Source of the DNA: Gammaproteobacteria bacterium
GTDB lineage: Bacteria > Pseudomonadota > Gammaproteobacteria > Steroidobacterales > Woeseiaceae
Reading direction: 5' to 3'
DNA length: 64,000 bases
Assembly: GCA_022600955.1 (NCBI GenBank)
Contig: JAHZJK010000010.1
Coordinates: 124,001-188,000, forward strand
A program made the position numbers and the translations under genes. This document shows, piece by piece, positions 27,102 to 35,131 of the stretch. The notes below the pieces were generated by a model. It searched no databases and was not told the DNA's origin. It worked only from the letters and a program-made list of their open reading frames with translations. Every line of letters starts with the position of its first letter. The first letter of the stretch is position 1.

Positions 27102-28195
27102 CGATCGTCCGCCTTTATGTATCGCCCATAAACTAATCGAATCATACCCCAATCTCTGTGTCCCATCTGCTGTGCTACGTACATTGGGTTCATTCCATCG
27201 CTGAGAAGCTGGGACGCGAACGTGTGCCTAGTGTGATAGGCCGTCCTTCGCCTCATTTGGAGCGCATCAAGTGCTGGATACCAAAACCCTTTTCTTAACG
27301 ACTGATCACCCTTCCACGGTTCACCTGTCCTGCAGTCACTGAACAATACGTCGCTTTTGTTCTTTTCATTGCGAAGCGATGAAGTCGCTCTTCTTGCGTC
27401 AGGTTGAAGATCCACTTTGCGGCGGCCATTGGTCGTCTTAGGCTCCTTTAGGACGCCACGAACTTTGGCTTTGTTGGCGAATACCGTATTTTTTCCCATG
27501 TCAATATCGTCCCACGTGAGCGCGAGTAATTCGGATGTTCGCAGACCGGTTCCGAACGCGAATTGAAAATAGATCTTGGCGCTGGCCGAACGGCGCCCGA
27601 TTTCCCCTAGCAATTTCTTTACCTCGGATCGACTAAAGGGGTCCGGTTCAGAGCGTACTACAGGCAATGCCTTGATCCGGTCCAGAGGATTTCTGTCGAT
27701 CTTCTCCGACTGGTACGCCTCGGCGAAGACATCTCTAAGAGGAATAAGGATGTTATTAATGGCTTTAGCAGAAAGGTCGGTAGAGTTGTACCAAGATCGG
27801 ACATGATCAGCGGTGAGTTCGCAAAGCGGAAAATCGCCGAAAATCGGAAGTAGATGGGCATAAATTCGAGACGAATAGTCTTTGTACGTACTCAGGGAAA
27901 GGTGCGATTTCTTCCGTACAAGAAAACATTCGAGAGAGTCTCGTATCGTGATGTGTCGGCCGGGAAATCGTGAATATCTTATGGCACTTCTGCTGCGTGG
28001 GAAAAATTCAGGGTAATCAAACGTACCTCTATCAATAGCAGCCAATGCAGATGCCCTGAGTTCGTAGGCCTGCTCTTCACCTTTTCTAGTGTGCGGAAAA
28101 CGAACAGATTCCCGACACCGCGTTCCGTCAGGAAGCGTAAAGGAGATCTGCCATCCCTGCCCTCGTTGGGTTACGCCTCTGTACCTTCCAGCCAT
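27083..28195 (-). CDS. int: Tyrosine recombinase (integrase)
   Basis: A 370-residue phage-type integrase. The N-terminus (about 1-60) is an arm-binding domain of the DUF3596 type, the core-binding SAM-like domain spans about 85-165, and the catalytic domain follows. Catalytic residues: Arg219 (GTGLRTSELLAL), Lys253, His321/Arg323 in HTRHTF, His346 (MGHRDW) and Tyr356 (VYGRY). It should catalyse integration at the tRNA-Ser T-loop site. It overlaps the excisionase gene by 25 bp and the ATPase gene by 19 bp, so the cargo is tightly packed into the recombination operon. Confidence 0.95.
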   Translation of the reverse strand: MAGRYRGVTQRGQGWQISFTLPDGTRCRESVRFPHTRKGEEQAYELRASALAAIDRGTFDYPEFFPRSRSAIRYSRFPGRHITIRDSLECFLVRKKSHLSLSTYKDYSSRIYAHLLPIFGDFPLCELTADHVRSWYNSTDLSAKAINNILIPLRDVFAEAYQSEKIDRNPLDRIKALPVVRSEPDPFSRSEVKKLLGEIGRRSASAKIYFQFAFGTGLRTSELLALTWDDIDMGKNTVFANKAKVRGVLKEPKTTNGRRKVDLQPDARRATSSLRNEKNKSDVLFSDCRTGEPWKGDQSLRKGFWYPALDALQMRRRTAYHTRHTFASQLLSDGMNPMYVAQQMGHRDWGMIRLVYGRYIKADDRCTRST

Positions 28196-28356
28196 CTGTA
28201 AAACTCGTTCATATCAATGAATATGCGGCGACCTTTCTTGACGAAGTGCTCACCCAGCCGAATCTGCCCCTTCTTGCGGTACGCCCAAATCGCCTCGCGC
28301 GTCAGTCCGGTTTCTGCTGACGCCTTTTCAACAGTTACCCAACGTCTCTCGATCAT
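28171..28356 (-). CDS. xis: Excisionase-like DNA-binding protein
   Basis: A 61-residue winged-helix/MerR-like protein: WVTVEKASAETGLTREAIWAYRKKGQ is the helix-turn-helix, and GRRIFIDMNEFYRWLEG the wing and last helix. The pattern fits small excisionases (Xis/DUF1233-like). It overlaps the start of int and shares a TGATG junction with the gene upstream, so the three are coupled. It probably bends DNA at the att site to favour excision. Confidence 0.8.
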   Translation of the reverse strand: MIERRWVTVEKASAETGLTREAIWAYRKKGQIRLGEHFVKKGRRIFIDMNEFYRWLEGTEA

Positions 28357-28721
28357 CAGATTTCCACCTCATCATCAGCCAACCCCTTATTGGCAATAGT
28401 TCGTCGCCCAGTGACGACATCCCAGAACGCCCCAATCTTGTTCGCGAAACGAACCCCTAAGAGCTTGTCGGCTAAGTGGGTATCAGGTGGGCATAAGTCC
28501 TTGAGCTTTCTCCCAAGAACCCGGTCGTATTTTCTAATTGTCTTGGGGCTGTGCATTATTCGGAGCGCTCTCCAGCCAAAATGCTGCCCGAGCACCAGCG
28601 CGCCAAGTGCAGATTGCAAATCAGAACCCTGCCCTCGAAAATTAGCGATATGTTTGCAGAGATAGGCTTCCAGCTCATCGTCAACGTCGAGTAACGGCGT
28701 TATTGGAGTTCGATCAAACAT
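28356..28721 (-). CDS. Unknown small protein of the element
   Basis: A 121-residue protein. I prefer ATG 28721 because AGG lies 6 bp before it inside an upstream ATG (28733) that lacks a ribosome binding site. The sequence is helical and basic in the middle (LGALVLGQHFGWRALRIMHSPKTIRKYDRVLGRKLKDL). It is first in the int operon and its promoter overlaps the 19-bp-period repeats, so a regulator or a replication accessory protein (the position of an inovirus ssDNA-binding gene) would be possible. The sequence does not resemble gene V proteins. Function unknown. Confidence 0.65.
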   Translation of the reverse strand: MFDRTPITPLLDVDDELEAYLCKHIANFRGQGSDLQSALGALVLGQHFGWRALRIMHSPKTIRKYDRVLGRKLKDLCPPDTHLADKLLGVRFANKIGAFWDVVTGRRTIANKGLADDEVEI

Positions 28722-28768
28722 AGTGGACCTCATATTCAGTAGTGAACTTAGCGTACACTAGTGAACCC
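28718..28768. repeat. Three direct repeats with 19-bp period (operator or iteron)
   Basis: TAGTGGACC at 28721, TAGTGAACT at 28740 and TAGTGAACC at 28759 are spaced exactly 19 bp apart. The last copy forms a perfect CACTAGTG palindrome (28756-28763). The first overlaps the start codon of the unknown gene, and the third lies between the putative -35 and -10. This placement suggests a binding site array for a repressor, the excisionase or the replication protein. Confidence 0.6.
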
Positions 28769-28777
28769 TAGAGTCAA
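28750..28777 (-). promoter_or_regulatory. Putative promoter of the unknown gene-xis-int-ATPase-PIN operon
   Basis: On the minus strand TTGACT (28772-28777) and TACGCT (28750-28755) are 16 bp apart. The -35 matches the consensus at five of six positions; the -10 is weak (three of six). Repeat copy three sits in the spacer and copy two just downstream, which would fit repression. A prediction only. Confidence 0.4.
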
Positions 28778-28811
28778 GTCCAGCCCAAATCAAGCACTTA
28801 GGCATGGGTTT

Positions 28812-28904
28812 GTCTCAGACTGAGACTAGTGTGCGGTATTACTGTACTCGCACACGCAGACCGACCGCGGTCCGGCGCCCGTGCCGCGGCGCAGCCGCTG
28901 GCAC
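28812..28904. repeat. Hairpin cluster, candidate rolling-circle replication origin
   Basis: Three inverted repeats follow each other after the end of the gene II-type gene. GTCTCA-GAC-TGAGAC is at 28812-28826. GTGTGCG and CGCACAC, with a 13-nt loop, are at 28829-28855. GTGCCGCGGC and GCCGCTGGCAC are at 28881-28904, with one bulged base. Filamentous phages keep their plus- and minus-strand origins in such a hairpin-rich intergenic region beside gene II. The nick site itself is not identified. The rest of the 255-bp gap (28722-28976) holds the repeats and promoter listed separately. Confidence 0.5.
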
Positions 28905-28976
28905 CGGCCGACAGACCATCACCGGTCCCCGGACTCCTCGAAATACGGTAAGCGCGCTCAATCGCCACGCGGCTCG

Positions 28977-29975
28977 TTAAGCGCATGCGATCAGCTCCGT
29001 GCCAACGGCCCATTCCGGAATGTCCGCTTGATGTTCGGCAGTTAGGTAAGTCACTAGTGGAACAACGTTCGATTCAGTCCGAGGGGGTGCAGAAATATCA
29101 ATGCCGTACTTCTTGAGCTCGCCCCTGTACCGATAAAACGTCGCACGAGGATAGATCGAACGAAGATCGTTGCCGGCCTCCCAGAGCTTCACAGCTCCCA
29201 CGAGCCTTGGCGGTAACTTTGAAATCTCGGTAGCAGTCAGTCTCATTTTCTTGGGCATTTCTAGCCTCCCTATTCGTTCTTCGAGAATTTTTGTACAAAT
29301 GCTCGGTGCCCATTGAGCCGCTTTATTCAAATCGCGGCGTTTAAGCTCTTGCGAATGAAGTCGAACTTCGACACGAAGTAGTCCTTGCGCATACTCAATC
29401 AATTTGTGGTAACAAGGTAAGTTCTTATCTGGCTTGTGCTTCAAGATCTCTTTCCCCTTGTTGTAGATTTTCAGGGAAATTCGTCTGGACTTTTGCCCCA
29501 CATAGATCGTCTCTCCGCCATAGGCAGATACGCCCTGGTGCTTGCCTCGAGCTAGAGGCGCTGCTGATCGAATCCAGTTTTCAACAAGGCTTGAGGAATC
29601 CAAACGAAAGCACTCGGCAATATCGACACATTTGAGGTCGTAATTTCCAGCCTGCCACGCGTAGAAATTGTCGCTGCTTGGTTCCAATTGAAGTCTATCT
29701 GTAAGCTCGATCATCAATAGCAGAACGAGCTGCTTAAGATCGTTCGAGCCGAATACGCTATGGCCTTGCAGAAACTTTGAAGGATTCCCCGATATCCACA
29801 ATCGTTGTTGGTCATCGGCCTTAACTTGGAACTTGGACGAGTAAGACCCCTCGACTGAAAGGCGGCGATTAGATTGCCATTCGACCTGACCGTCGGCATC
29901 GACGCAGAGAATTTTGCCTCCTGCCAGCTCGCCAGCGCCCTCGCAGGGAACAATAGCTGTAATCCAGTCGATCAT
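28977..29975 (-). CDS. Filamentous-phage gene II/X-type replication initiation protein
   Basis: A 332-residue protein. Several blocks match phage M13/fd protein II as I remember it: KFLQGHSVFGSNDL at 67-80 (KVLQGHNVFGTTDL in M13), GLLRVEVRLHS near 198-208 (GLVRFEARI), RATFYRYRGELKKYGI near 277-292 (SSFWRYVSALVECGI) and the C-terminal NVVPLV at 303-308 followed by a conserved tail. Protein II nicks the double-stranded form to start rolling-circle replication. Length is a little shorter than M13 pII (410). It is first in the element, next to the tRNA-side att, with the hairpin cluster just behind it. Confidence 0.85.
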   Translation of the reverse strand: MIDWITAIVPCEGAGELAGGKILCVDADGQVEWQSNRRLSVEGSYSSKFQVKADDQQRLWISGNPSKFLQGHSVFGSNDLKQLVLLLMIELTDRLQLEPSSDNFYAWQAGNYDLKCVDIAECFRLDSSSLVENWIRSAAPLARGKHQGVSAYGGETIYVGQKSRRISLKIYNKGKEILKHKPDKNLPCYHKLIEYAQGLLRVEVRLHSQELKRRDLNKAAQWAPSICTKILEERIGRLEMPKKMRLTATEISKLPPRLVGAVKLWEAGNDLRSIYPRATFYRYRGELKKYGIDISAPPRTESNVVPLVTYLTAEHQADIPEWAVGTELIACA

Positions 29976-30047
29976 CTGGATGTGTCGCTACGGTGTCTTT
30001 CTGAGGCCCAATTTGGACCTCTGGAGACGGCCAGATGCGCATACGAA

Positions 30048-30098
30048 AAGACCGCTACGCCCTGTGGCACAACGGTCTTGACCCGACTGGAGCGGTCT
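30048..30098. repeat. Inverted and direct repeats beside the tRNA-side attachment site
   Basis: AGACCGCT (30049-30056) can pair with AGCGGTCT (30091-30098), and AAGACCG (30048-30054) can pair instead with CGGTCTT (30073-30079). CGGTCT therefore occurs twice, 20 bp apart. The cluster is 17 bp inside the att repeat, where integrase or excisionase arm sites are often found. It lies in the otherwise gene-free 139-bp gap between the gene II-type start and the tRNA. Confidence 0.35.
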
Positions 30099-30113
30099 AC
30101 GCTAAGTCGTTGA

Positions 30114-30205
<92 letters not shown>

Positions 30206-30223
30206 GAATTTTGGAATTATGCC

Positions 30224-30490
30224 CTACTTGGGTGTCACCTGCGGCGGCGCCTCGATGCAGCGTAGACCCGCTGGACGTGGCTTCGACTCAGCTTTCGGAA
30301 TCGGCATCTCGCGGAATTCCTCCAGCGGATCAAGACTATCCGGGACGACTACCTTATTCGTCTCAACGGCCGCCTGGTAAAGCTGTGGTTCGTCGCAGGT
30401 CAATTTGATATCTCCACCGCCGAAGCACCCGCTCACAGACGTGGTCACAACCAGGGCAATCAGACTCATCGATAATTTGGCACAGCTCAT
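30224..30490 (-). CDS. Small lipoprotein after dapA, possible minimal BamC-like protein
   Basis: An 88-residue lipoprotein (lipobox VSGC, Cys22). The mature part has a pattern like the N-terminal lasso of BamC: a Tyr followed by a short helix (QLYQAAVE), VVVPDSLDPLEEF and MPIP, then a Pro-rich end. In E. coli bamC (nlpB) follows dapA directly, as here, and the start overlaps the dapA stop by 4 bp. The globular BamC domains are absent. That it is a reduced BamC is inference from position and a short pattern; it may be an unrelated lipoprotein. Confidence 0.75.
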   Translation of the reverse strand: MSCAKLSMSLIALVVTTSVSGCFGGGDIKLTCDEPQLYQAAVETNKVVVPDSLDPLEEFREMPIPKAESKPRPAGLRCIEAPPQVTPK

Positions 30491-31377
30491 GCATTTTCCT
30501 CCAGAACAACCCCGGCTGATTTCATAGCAGCGCGCATGTTGTCATGATGTTGTTTCTCGTAGGGCGTCAGTGGCAATCGAATCGCGTCATTCATCAATCC
30601 CATTCTCGCAACCGCCCATTTTACAGGAATTGGGTTCGACTCGACGAACAACGCCTCGTTCAATGGTTGCAAGCTCGCATCCAGCGCAGCAGCCCGCTCT
30701 GCTTCGCCAGCGAGTGCGTATTCGCAAAGTTTCGCAACCTGCTGAGGCGCTACGTTGCCACTAACAGTCACCACCCCATGGCCGCCCTGCTGAATGAACG
30801 GCAGCAACGTAAAATCGTCACCGCTGAACAGTCTAAAATCTTCATCCACCAGCGCCTTGATCTCCTGCAAGCGCTCAAGACTGCCTGTGGCCTCCTTAAT
30901 CGCGAATATACGTTCGTGCCGTGCGAGTCGGGCCACAGTCTCAGGCAGCAAGTCTGCGACCGTGCGCCCGGGAACGTTGTACATCATTACGGGCTTCTCG
31001 ACAGCATCCGCGATCGCAGTGAAGTGTCGATAAATACCTTCCTGCACCGGCTTGTTGTAGTACGGCACAACGATCAGGAACGCGGCGATTCCGAGCGTCT
31101 GCACTGAACGTGACAGATCAATCGTCTGTGACGTTGAATTCGACCCTGTTCCCGCGATGATCGGCAGCCGGTCATCGGCATACTCGACCGCTCGTTCAAT
31201 GACTTCAATATGTTCAGAACGCGTCAGCGTCGCCGACTCACCTGTGGTGCCGGCAATCACGAGACCATCACTGCCCTGCTCGACATGAAAATCGACCAGA
31301 CGCTTGAGACTCTCGAAATCGACCCGATTATTGCCATCAAATGGCGTTACGAGTGCGACCAGACTGCCCTTGAACAC
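30487..31377 (-). CDS. dapA: 4-hydroxy-tetrahydrodipicolinate synthase
   Basis: A 296-residue enzyme of lysine and diaminopimelate synthesis that condenses pyruvate with aspartate semialdehyde. I chose GTG 31377, not the ATG at 31395: it has GAGG 7 bp upstream, and with it the catalytic residues fall on the classical numbers Thr44, Thr45, Tyr133 (MYNVPGR), Arg138 and the Schiff-base Lys161 (FAIKEATG). It is divergent from gcvR with a 104-bp gap and coupled to the small lipoprotein gene by ATGA. Confidence 0.96.
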   Translation of the reverse strand: MFKGSLVALVTPFDGNNRVDFESLKRLVDFHVEQGSDGLVIAGTTGESATLTRSEHIEVIERAVEYADDRLPIIAGTGSNSTSQTIDLSRSVQTLGIAAFLIVVPYYNKPVQEGIYRHFTAIADAVEKPVMMYNVPGRTVADLLPETVARLARHERIFAIKEATGSLERLQEIKALVDEDFRLFSGDDFTLLPFIQQGGHGVVTVSGNVAPQQVAKLCEYALAGEAERAAALDASLQPLNEALFVESNPIPVKWAVARMGLMNDAIRLPLTPYEKQHHDNMRAAMKSAGVVLEENA

Positions 31378-31481
31378 AAATCCACCTCGCCACAAATGAG
31401 GCGGCGATGTTACTGTTCATACCCGGTGCTGGCAAGGACTCATTGCAGCCCCAGAATAGACCTCAGGGAAACTTTATATAA

Positions 31482-32012
31482 ATGTCACAACTCATTGTTA
31501 TTTCAGCAGTTGGTACTGATAGAACCGGTGTGGTCCAGGAACTGACCAAAGTTATCCTGTCCTGCGACGGCAATATCGAGGAAAGCCGCATGACGACGCT
31601 GGGTTCAGAGTTCGCGATGCTGCTACTCGTATCGGGCAACTGGGCAACCCTGAACAAGCTGGAACAACGACTGTTAAAGCTCGGTGACAAAGTCGGATTG
31701 AGTATTGCCATCCGGCAAACGGATGCCAGGCGCCCTGCAGGCGATCGCATGCCCTACGCGGTCGATATTGTCAGCCTGGACCAGCAAGGCATCGTTTTTA
31801 ATCTCGCCAATTTTTTTACGTCTCGTGATATTGAGATCGCTGACGTTGCCACGCGATCCTATGCTGCAGCGCATACAGGGTCGCCGATGTTTGCTGTACA
31901 GATGGCGATCAACGTGCCAGCTGCGGTGCATGTGGCGCAACTGCGAGAAGATTTCCTTGAGATATGTGATCGCCTCAACCTCGACGCCATTCTCGAACCC
32001 GTAAAAGCCTGA
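31482..32012 (+). CDS. gcvR: GcvR-like double ACT domain regulator
   Basis: A 176-residue protein with two ACT domains (about 4-80 and 92-170). The first starts LIVISAVGTDRTGVVQELT, the typical ACT ligand-binding start. In E. coli GcvR blocks the activator GcvA in control of glycine cleavage, and gcvR lies next to bcp as here. Whether it acts on a GcvA in this organism cannot be seen. It is divergent from dapA and precedes bcp by 14 bp. Confidence 0.88.
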   Translation: MSQLIVISAVGTDRTGVVQELTKVILSCDGNIEESRMTTLGSEFAMLLLVSGNWATLNKLEQRLLKLGDKVGLSIAIRQTDARRPAGDRMPYAVDIVSLDQQGIVFNLANFFTSRDIEIADVATRSYAAAHTGSPMFAVQMAINVPAAVHVAQLREDFLEICDRLNLDAILEPVKA

Positions 32013-32026
32013 CAACAGGACCCCCT

Positions 32027-32497
32027 ATGAGTGCCCCACGTATGAACCGAGTTGTCGCGAACTTCAAAGCAGACACTACCCGCGAGCAGCACATCGAGCT
32101 CAGAAGCTTGCGCGGCAAGAATGTGGTTATCTATTTCTATCCGAAAGACAGTACTCCCGGCTGCACAACAGAGGGCCAGGATTTCCGTGACCTGCATGCG
32201 AAGTTCAAGCGCCAAAACACGCTCATCTTCGGCGTATCTCGAGACAGCCTCGCATCACACGAAAAATTTCGCGACAAACAGAGCTTTCCGTTCGATCTGA
32301 TCTCGGATCCGGACGAGGCATTGTGCAAGCAATTCGACGTCATCAAAGAAAAAATGCTCTACGGTCGAAAATTCATGGGAATAGAACGCAGCACGTTCCT
32401 GATCGACGCCGCTGGCAAGCTACGAGCCGAGTGGCGCAAGGTCAAAGTAAAAGGGCACGCTGAAACAGTGCTAAACGCCGTCAAGGACCTGAAATAG
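32027..32497 (+). CDS. bcp: Thioredoxin-dependent thiol peroxidase Bcp/PrxQ
   Basis: A 156-residue peroxiredoxin. The peroxidatic Cys46 is in STPGCTTEGQDF. The position of the usual resolving cysteine five residues later (Cys in E. coli) is Gln51 here. The only other cysteine is Cys100 (ALCKQF). It therefore acts either as a 1-Cys enzyme or with a resolving Cys elsewhere. It reduces hydrogen peroxide and organic hydroperoxides. Same strand as gcvR and bepA. Confidence 0.94.
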   Translation: MSAPRMNRVVANFKADTTREQHIELRSLRGKNVVIYFYPKDSTPGCTTEGQDFRDLHAKFKRQNTLIFGVSRDSLASHEKFRDKQSFPFDLISDPDEALCKQFDVIKEKMLYGRKFMGIERSTFLIDAAGKLRAEWRKVKVKGHAETVLNAVKDLK

Positions 32498-32533
32498 CGG
32501 GAACCACGGCAAACAGCCCTAGTCGGAATTGTA

Positions 32534-34033
32534 ATGAACACAGCTTCCATAAAACGCTTTGCCCTGACAGCATTTGTCACAGCTGTCGTCTTTGTTTCAG
32601 GCGCAGGCGCAGACGACATTAAATTGCCGGATATGGGGAGTCCGGCGGACGCCATATTGAACTCAAATGACGAGGCGCAGATTGGTCGCGCTATCATGCG
32701 GGATATTCGTCGCAGCGGCCAGGTCGTCGAAGACCCCCTGGTTACCGAATTTATCAACGAAATCGGTAACAAGGTGGCAGCCCAGACCAATGACGGCGAT
32801 CTCGATTTCACGTTCTTTGTCATTGACGACCCTCGGATCAATGCATTTGCGCTACCCGGCGGCTACATTGGCGTGCACACGGGATTGCTGGCAGCAACCC
32901 GCAGTGAAGACGAACTCGCAGGAGTACTCGCGCACGAAGTCGCGCACGTTACGCAAAGGCATATCGCCCGCGCTATTCACGCAAACTCACGCCAGAGCAT
33001 ACTCTCAACCGCAATTATGCTCGGCGCCATGATTGCGGGTGCAGTAGGTGGTAGCGGAGACGTTATACAAGCCGGTGTCGCCGTTGCCCAGGGGACTGCC
33101 GCCCAGCAGCAGATCAACTTCACTCGCACCCACGAGTACGAGGCGGACCGCGTCGGCATTACAGCCATGGCTGATGCCGGATTCGACCCGTACGGAATGG
33201 CGTCGTTCTTCGATGTCATGTCCCGACAAAACACGCGCGCACCGGATGAGCGCATGCCGGAGTTTCTACGGACCCATCCAGTCACGACTGCACGCATCGC
33301 GGAAGCTCGCAATCGCGCAAGGGGCTACCCACAGATTCGCAGCGATGACTCGATCAGCTACCAGATTGCCAAGACACGTATGGCCGTTGCCGCGCCGGAC
33401 ACGCCCGTAGAAGCTATCGCCTACTTCGAGAAACGCAGCTACGCAAATCAGACGTCCGTCGAAAAATACGGCCGCGCACTCGCCTATTACCGCGCAGGTC
33501 AGTATTGGAAGGCACGCGACATTCTCGAAGACCTGGTGGACCAGGAGCCGGAGGTAATTGCTTATCACATTGCTCTCGGAGAAACGCTGGTTGCAATGGA
33601 TCAGCCACGCGATGCGATCGACGCTTACGAGCGTGCGCTTGGCTTGTTTCCCCGCAATGTGCCGTTGGTTATCTCTTACGGCGAACGCCTGCTGACATTA
33701 CGGCAACCGGTCAGATCACACGAGCTGCTCCTCGATCTTCTCAACAATGTACCGCCGACGCCGGCCCAGGTTCAGTTGATTGCACGAGCGGCTGCCGAGG
33801 CAGGTGAAGACGCAGAGTCGTTGTATTACTTGTCCGAGTACAGGCTTATGATTGGCGACCTGATTGGCGGAATCACTTTCCTGCAACAGGCTTTGCGTTT
33901 ACCGGAACTGGAAGAAATACAAAAAATTCGGTTCGAAGCGCGTATCGATTTTATCCGCGAATTCATGACCGAAGATCAGTTACGCCGCATGCGTCGGCCA
34001 CAATCGTCGGGCATTGCTGCCCGCAGAGACTAA
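32534..34033 (+). CDS. bepA: Periplasmic M48 metalloprotease with TPR repeats (BepA-like)
   Basis: A 499-residue protein with a signal peptide ending near SGAGADD. The M48 zinc site is HEVAH (His134, His138), with Glu203 in HEYEADRVG and His248 in RTHP as further likely ligands, matching the fourth-ligand layout of BepA. The C-terminal half (about 300-470) forms TPR helices. BepA acts in outer-membrane protein quality control and LptD assembly. It is followed 4 bp later by mlaA, linking two outer-membrane maintenance genes. Confidence 0.92.
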   Translation: MNTASIKRFALTAFVTAVVFVSGAGADDIKLPDMGSPADAILNSNDEAQIGRAIMRDIRRSGQVVEDPLVTEFINEIGNKVAAQTNDGDLDFTFFVIDDPRINAFALPGGYIGVHTGLLAATRSEDELAGVLAHEVAHVTQRHIARAIHANSRQSILSTAIMLGAMIAGAVGGSGDVIQAGVAVAQGTAAQQQINFTRTHEYEADRVGITAMADAGFDPYGMASFFDVMSRQNTRAPDERMPEFLRTHPVTTARIAEARNRARGYPQIRSDDSISYQIAKTRMAVAAPDTPVEAIAYFEKRSYANQTSVEKYGRALAYYRAGQYWKARDILEDLVDQEPEVIAYHIALGETLVAMDQPRDAIDAYERALGLFPRNVPLVISYGERLLTLRQPVRSHELLLDLLNNVPPTPAQVQLIARAAAEAGEDAESLYYLSEYRLMIGDLIGGITFLQQALRLPELEEIQKIRFEARIDFIREFMTEDQLRRMRRPQSSGIAARRD

Positions 34034-34037
34034 AGAC

Positions 34038-34796
34038 ATGACGATCCACTCTGCCCTTCGCGGCGGCAGCTTGATAGGCATCCTGTTGCTGGCCTCTGCC
34101 TGCGCTAGTATTCCGCCTGAGCAACGCGCCGAGCACGATCCCTGGGAACCGCTGAACCGGCCGGTCTACAAATTCAATACTGTCGTTGACAGCGCCATCA
34201 CCAAGCCGCTCGCAAAGGGATACCGCAAGGTTGTTCCGGGCCCGGTTAAAACGGGCGTTACTAACGTTTTCGTGAACCTGACAACGCCACGCTCTGCACT
34301 GAATAATTTTCTGCAGGGCAAACCGAAGCGCGGCTTCTCGGAAATCGGCCGTTTCCTGTTTAACAGCACCGTCGGCATCGGCGGGATTTTCGATGTCGCT
34401 TCCGCAAGCGGCATGGATCAGTATCGAGAAGACTTCGGACAGACTGCCGCTGTCTGGGGTGTCGGGGATGGCCCATTTGTGATGCTGCCGATACTGGGTC
34501 CAAACACCTTACGTGACGCCATCCTGATGCCACTCGACATCGCGTCCGACCCTGTATTTCACATTCGACGCAGCGATGTACGCGACCCGGTCGTCGTCTT
34601 GCGCATTATCGACCTGCGCTATCGTTTGTTGCCGACGGACAAATTGCTCGAAGACTCCAAGGACCGCTACCTGACCACTCGTGAGTCATATCTGCAGAAT
34701 CGTGAATACCGGATCTATGACGGTAATCCGCCCGAAGACGATGACTTTTACGATGAGTATTTCGACGAGGAAGAGGAAGAGGAAGAACAGAATTAG
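34038..34796 (+). CDS. mlaA: Outer-membrane lipoprotein MlaA (VacJ)
   Basis: A 252-residue lipoprotein from ATG 34038 (lipobox ASAC). The MlaA family signature is clear: DPWEPLNRPVYKFNTVVD near the N-terminus, then KTGVTNVFVNL and RFLFNSTVGIGGIFDVAS. The C-terminus is very acidic (DEEEEEEEQN). MlaA removes phospholipids from the outer leaflet. An ATG at 34014 lies inside bepA and is less likely. The stop codon overlaps that of mlaB on the opposite strand, so mlaA faces the rest of its own system. Confidence 0.95.
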   Translation: MTIHSALRGGSLIGILLLASACASIPPEQRAEHDPWEPLNRPVYKFNTVVDSAITKPLAKGYRKVVPGPVKTGVTNVFVNLTTPRSALNNFLQGKPKRGFSEIGRFLFNSTVGIGGIFDVASASGMDQYREDFGQTAAVWGVGDGPFVMLPILGPNTLRDAILMPLDIASDPVFHIRRSDVRDPVVVLRIIDLRYRLLPTDKLLEDSKDRYLTTRESYLQNREYRIYDGNPPEDDDFYDEYFDEEEEEEEQN

Positions 34797-35131
34797 GCGG
34801 CGCCGGGTGACTCGATAAACCCGGCCCAACGTTCGCCACGTGTTAGCAATCCGTCCACCTCGGTCGTTTTCGCGATTGCCAACAGTCGTTCGGGAATATC
34901 CTTGAATTGAATCTCGCGCACCGTGTGATTCGCCCACGTTACCCACTCAAGCAGCAACGCCAGGCCCGCAGAATCACCGGTTGTAACCCCGGAAAGGTCG
35001 ATCTCGATACGCGTATGTTCTTCAAAAGGCTTTTCGCTCGCCGCCAGAATGCGTTCCGCAGTATCAAAAGTCATTTCACCCGCCAACGCGAACTGTCCGT
35101 TACCAAGATCTTCGAGCGTAAAATCAGTCAT
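34793..35131 (-). CDS. mlaB: STAS-domain protein MlaB
   Basis: A 112-residue STAS-domain protein from ATG 35131. The central SGVTTGDSAGLALLLEW segment is the helix that binds the Mla ATPase in MlaB. It stabilises the MlaFEDB complex in the inner membrane. It overlaps mlaC by 8 bp and its stop codon is shared with the stop of mlaA in the opposite direction (TTAG at 34793-34796). Confidence 0.92.
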   Translation of the reverse strand: MTDFTLEDLGNGQFALAGEMTFDTAERILAASEKPFEEHTRIEIDLSGVTTGDSAGLALLLEWVTWANHTVREIQFKDIPERLLAIAKTTEVDGLLTRGERWAGFIESPGAA

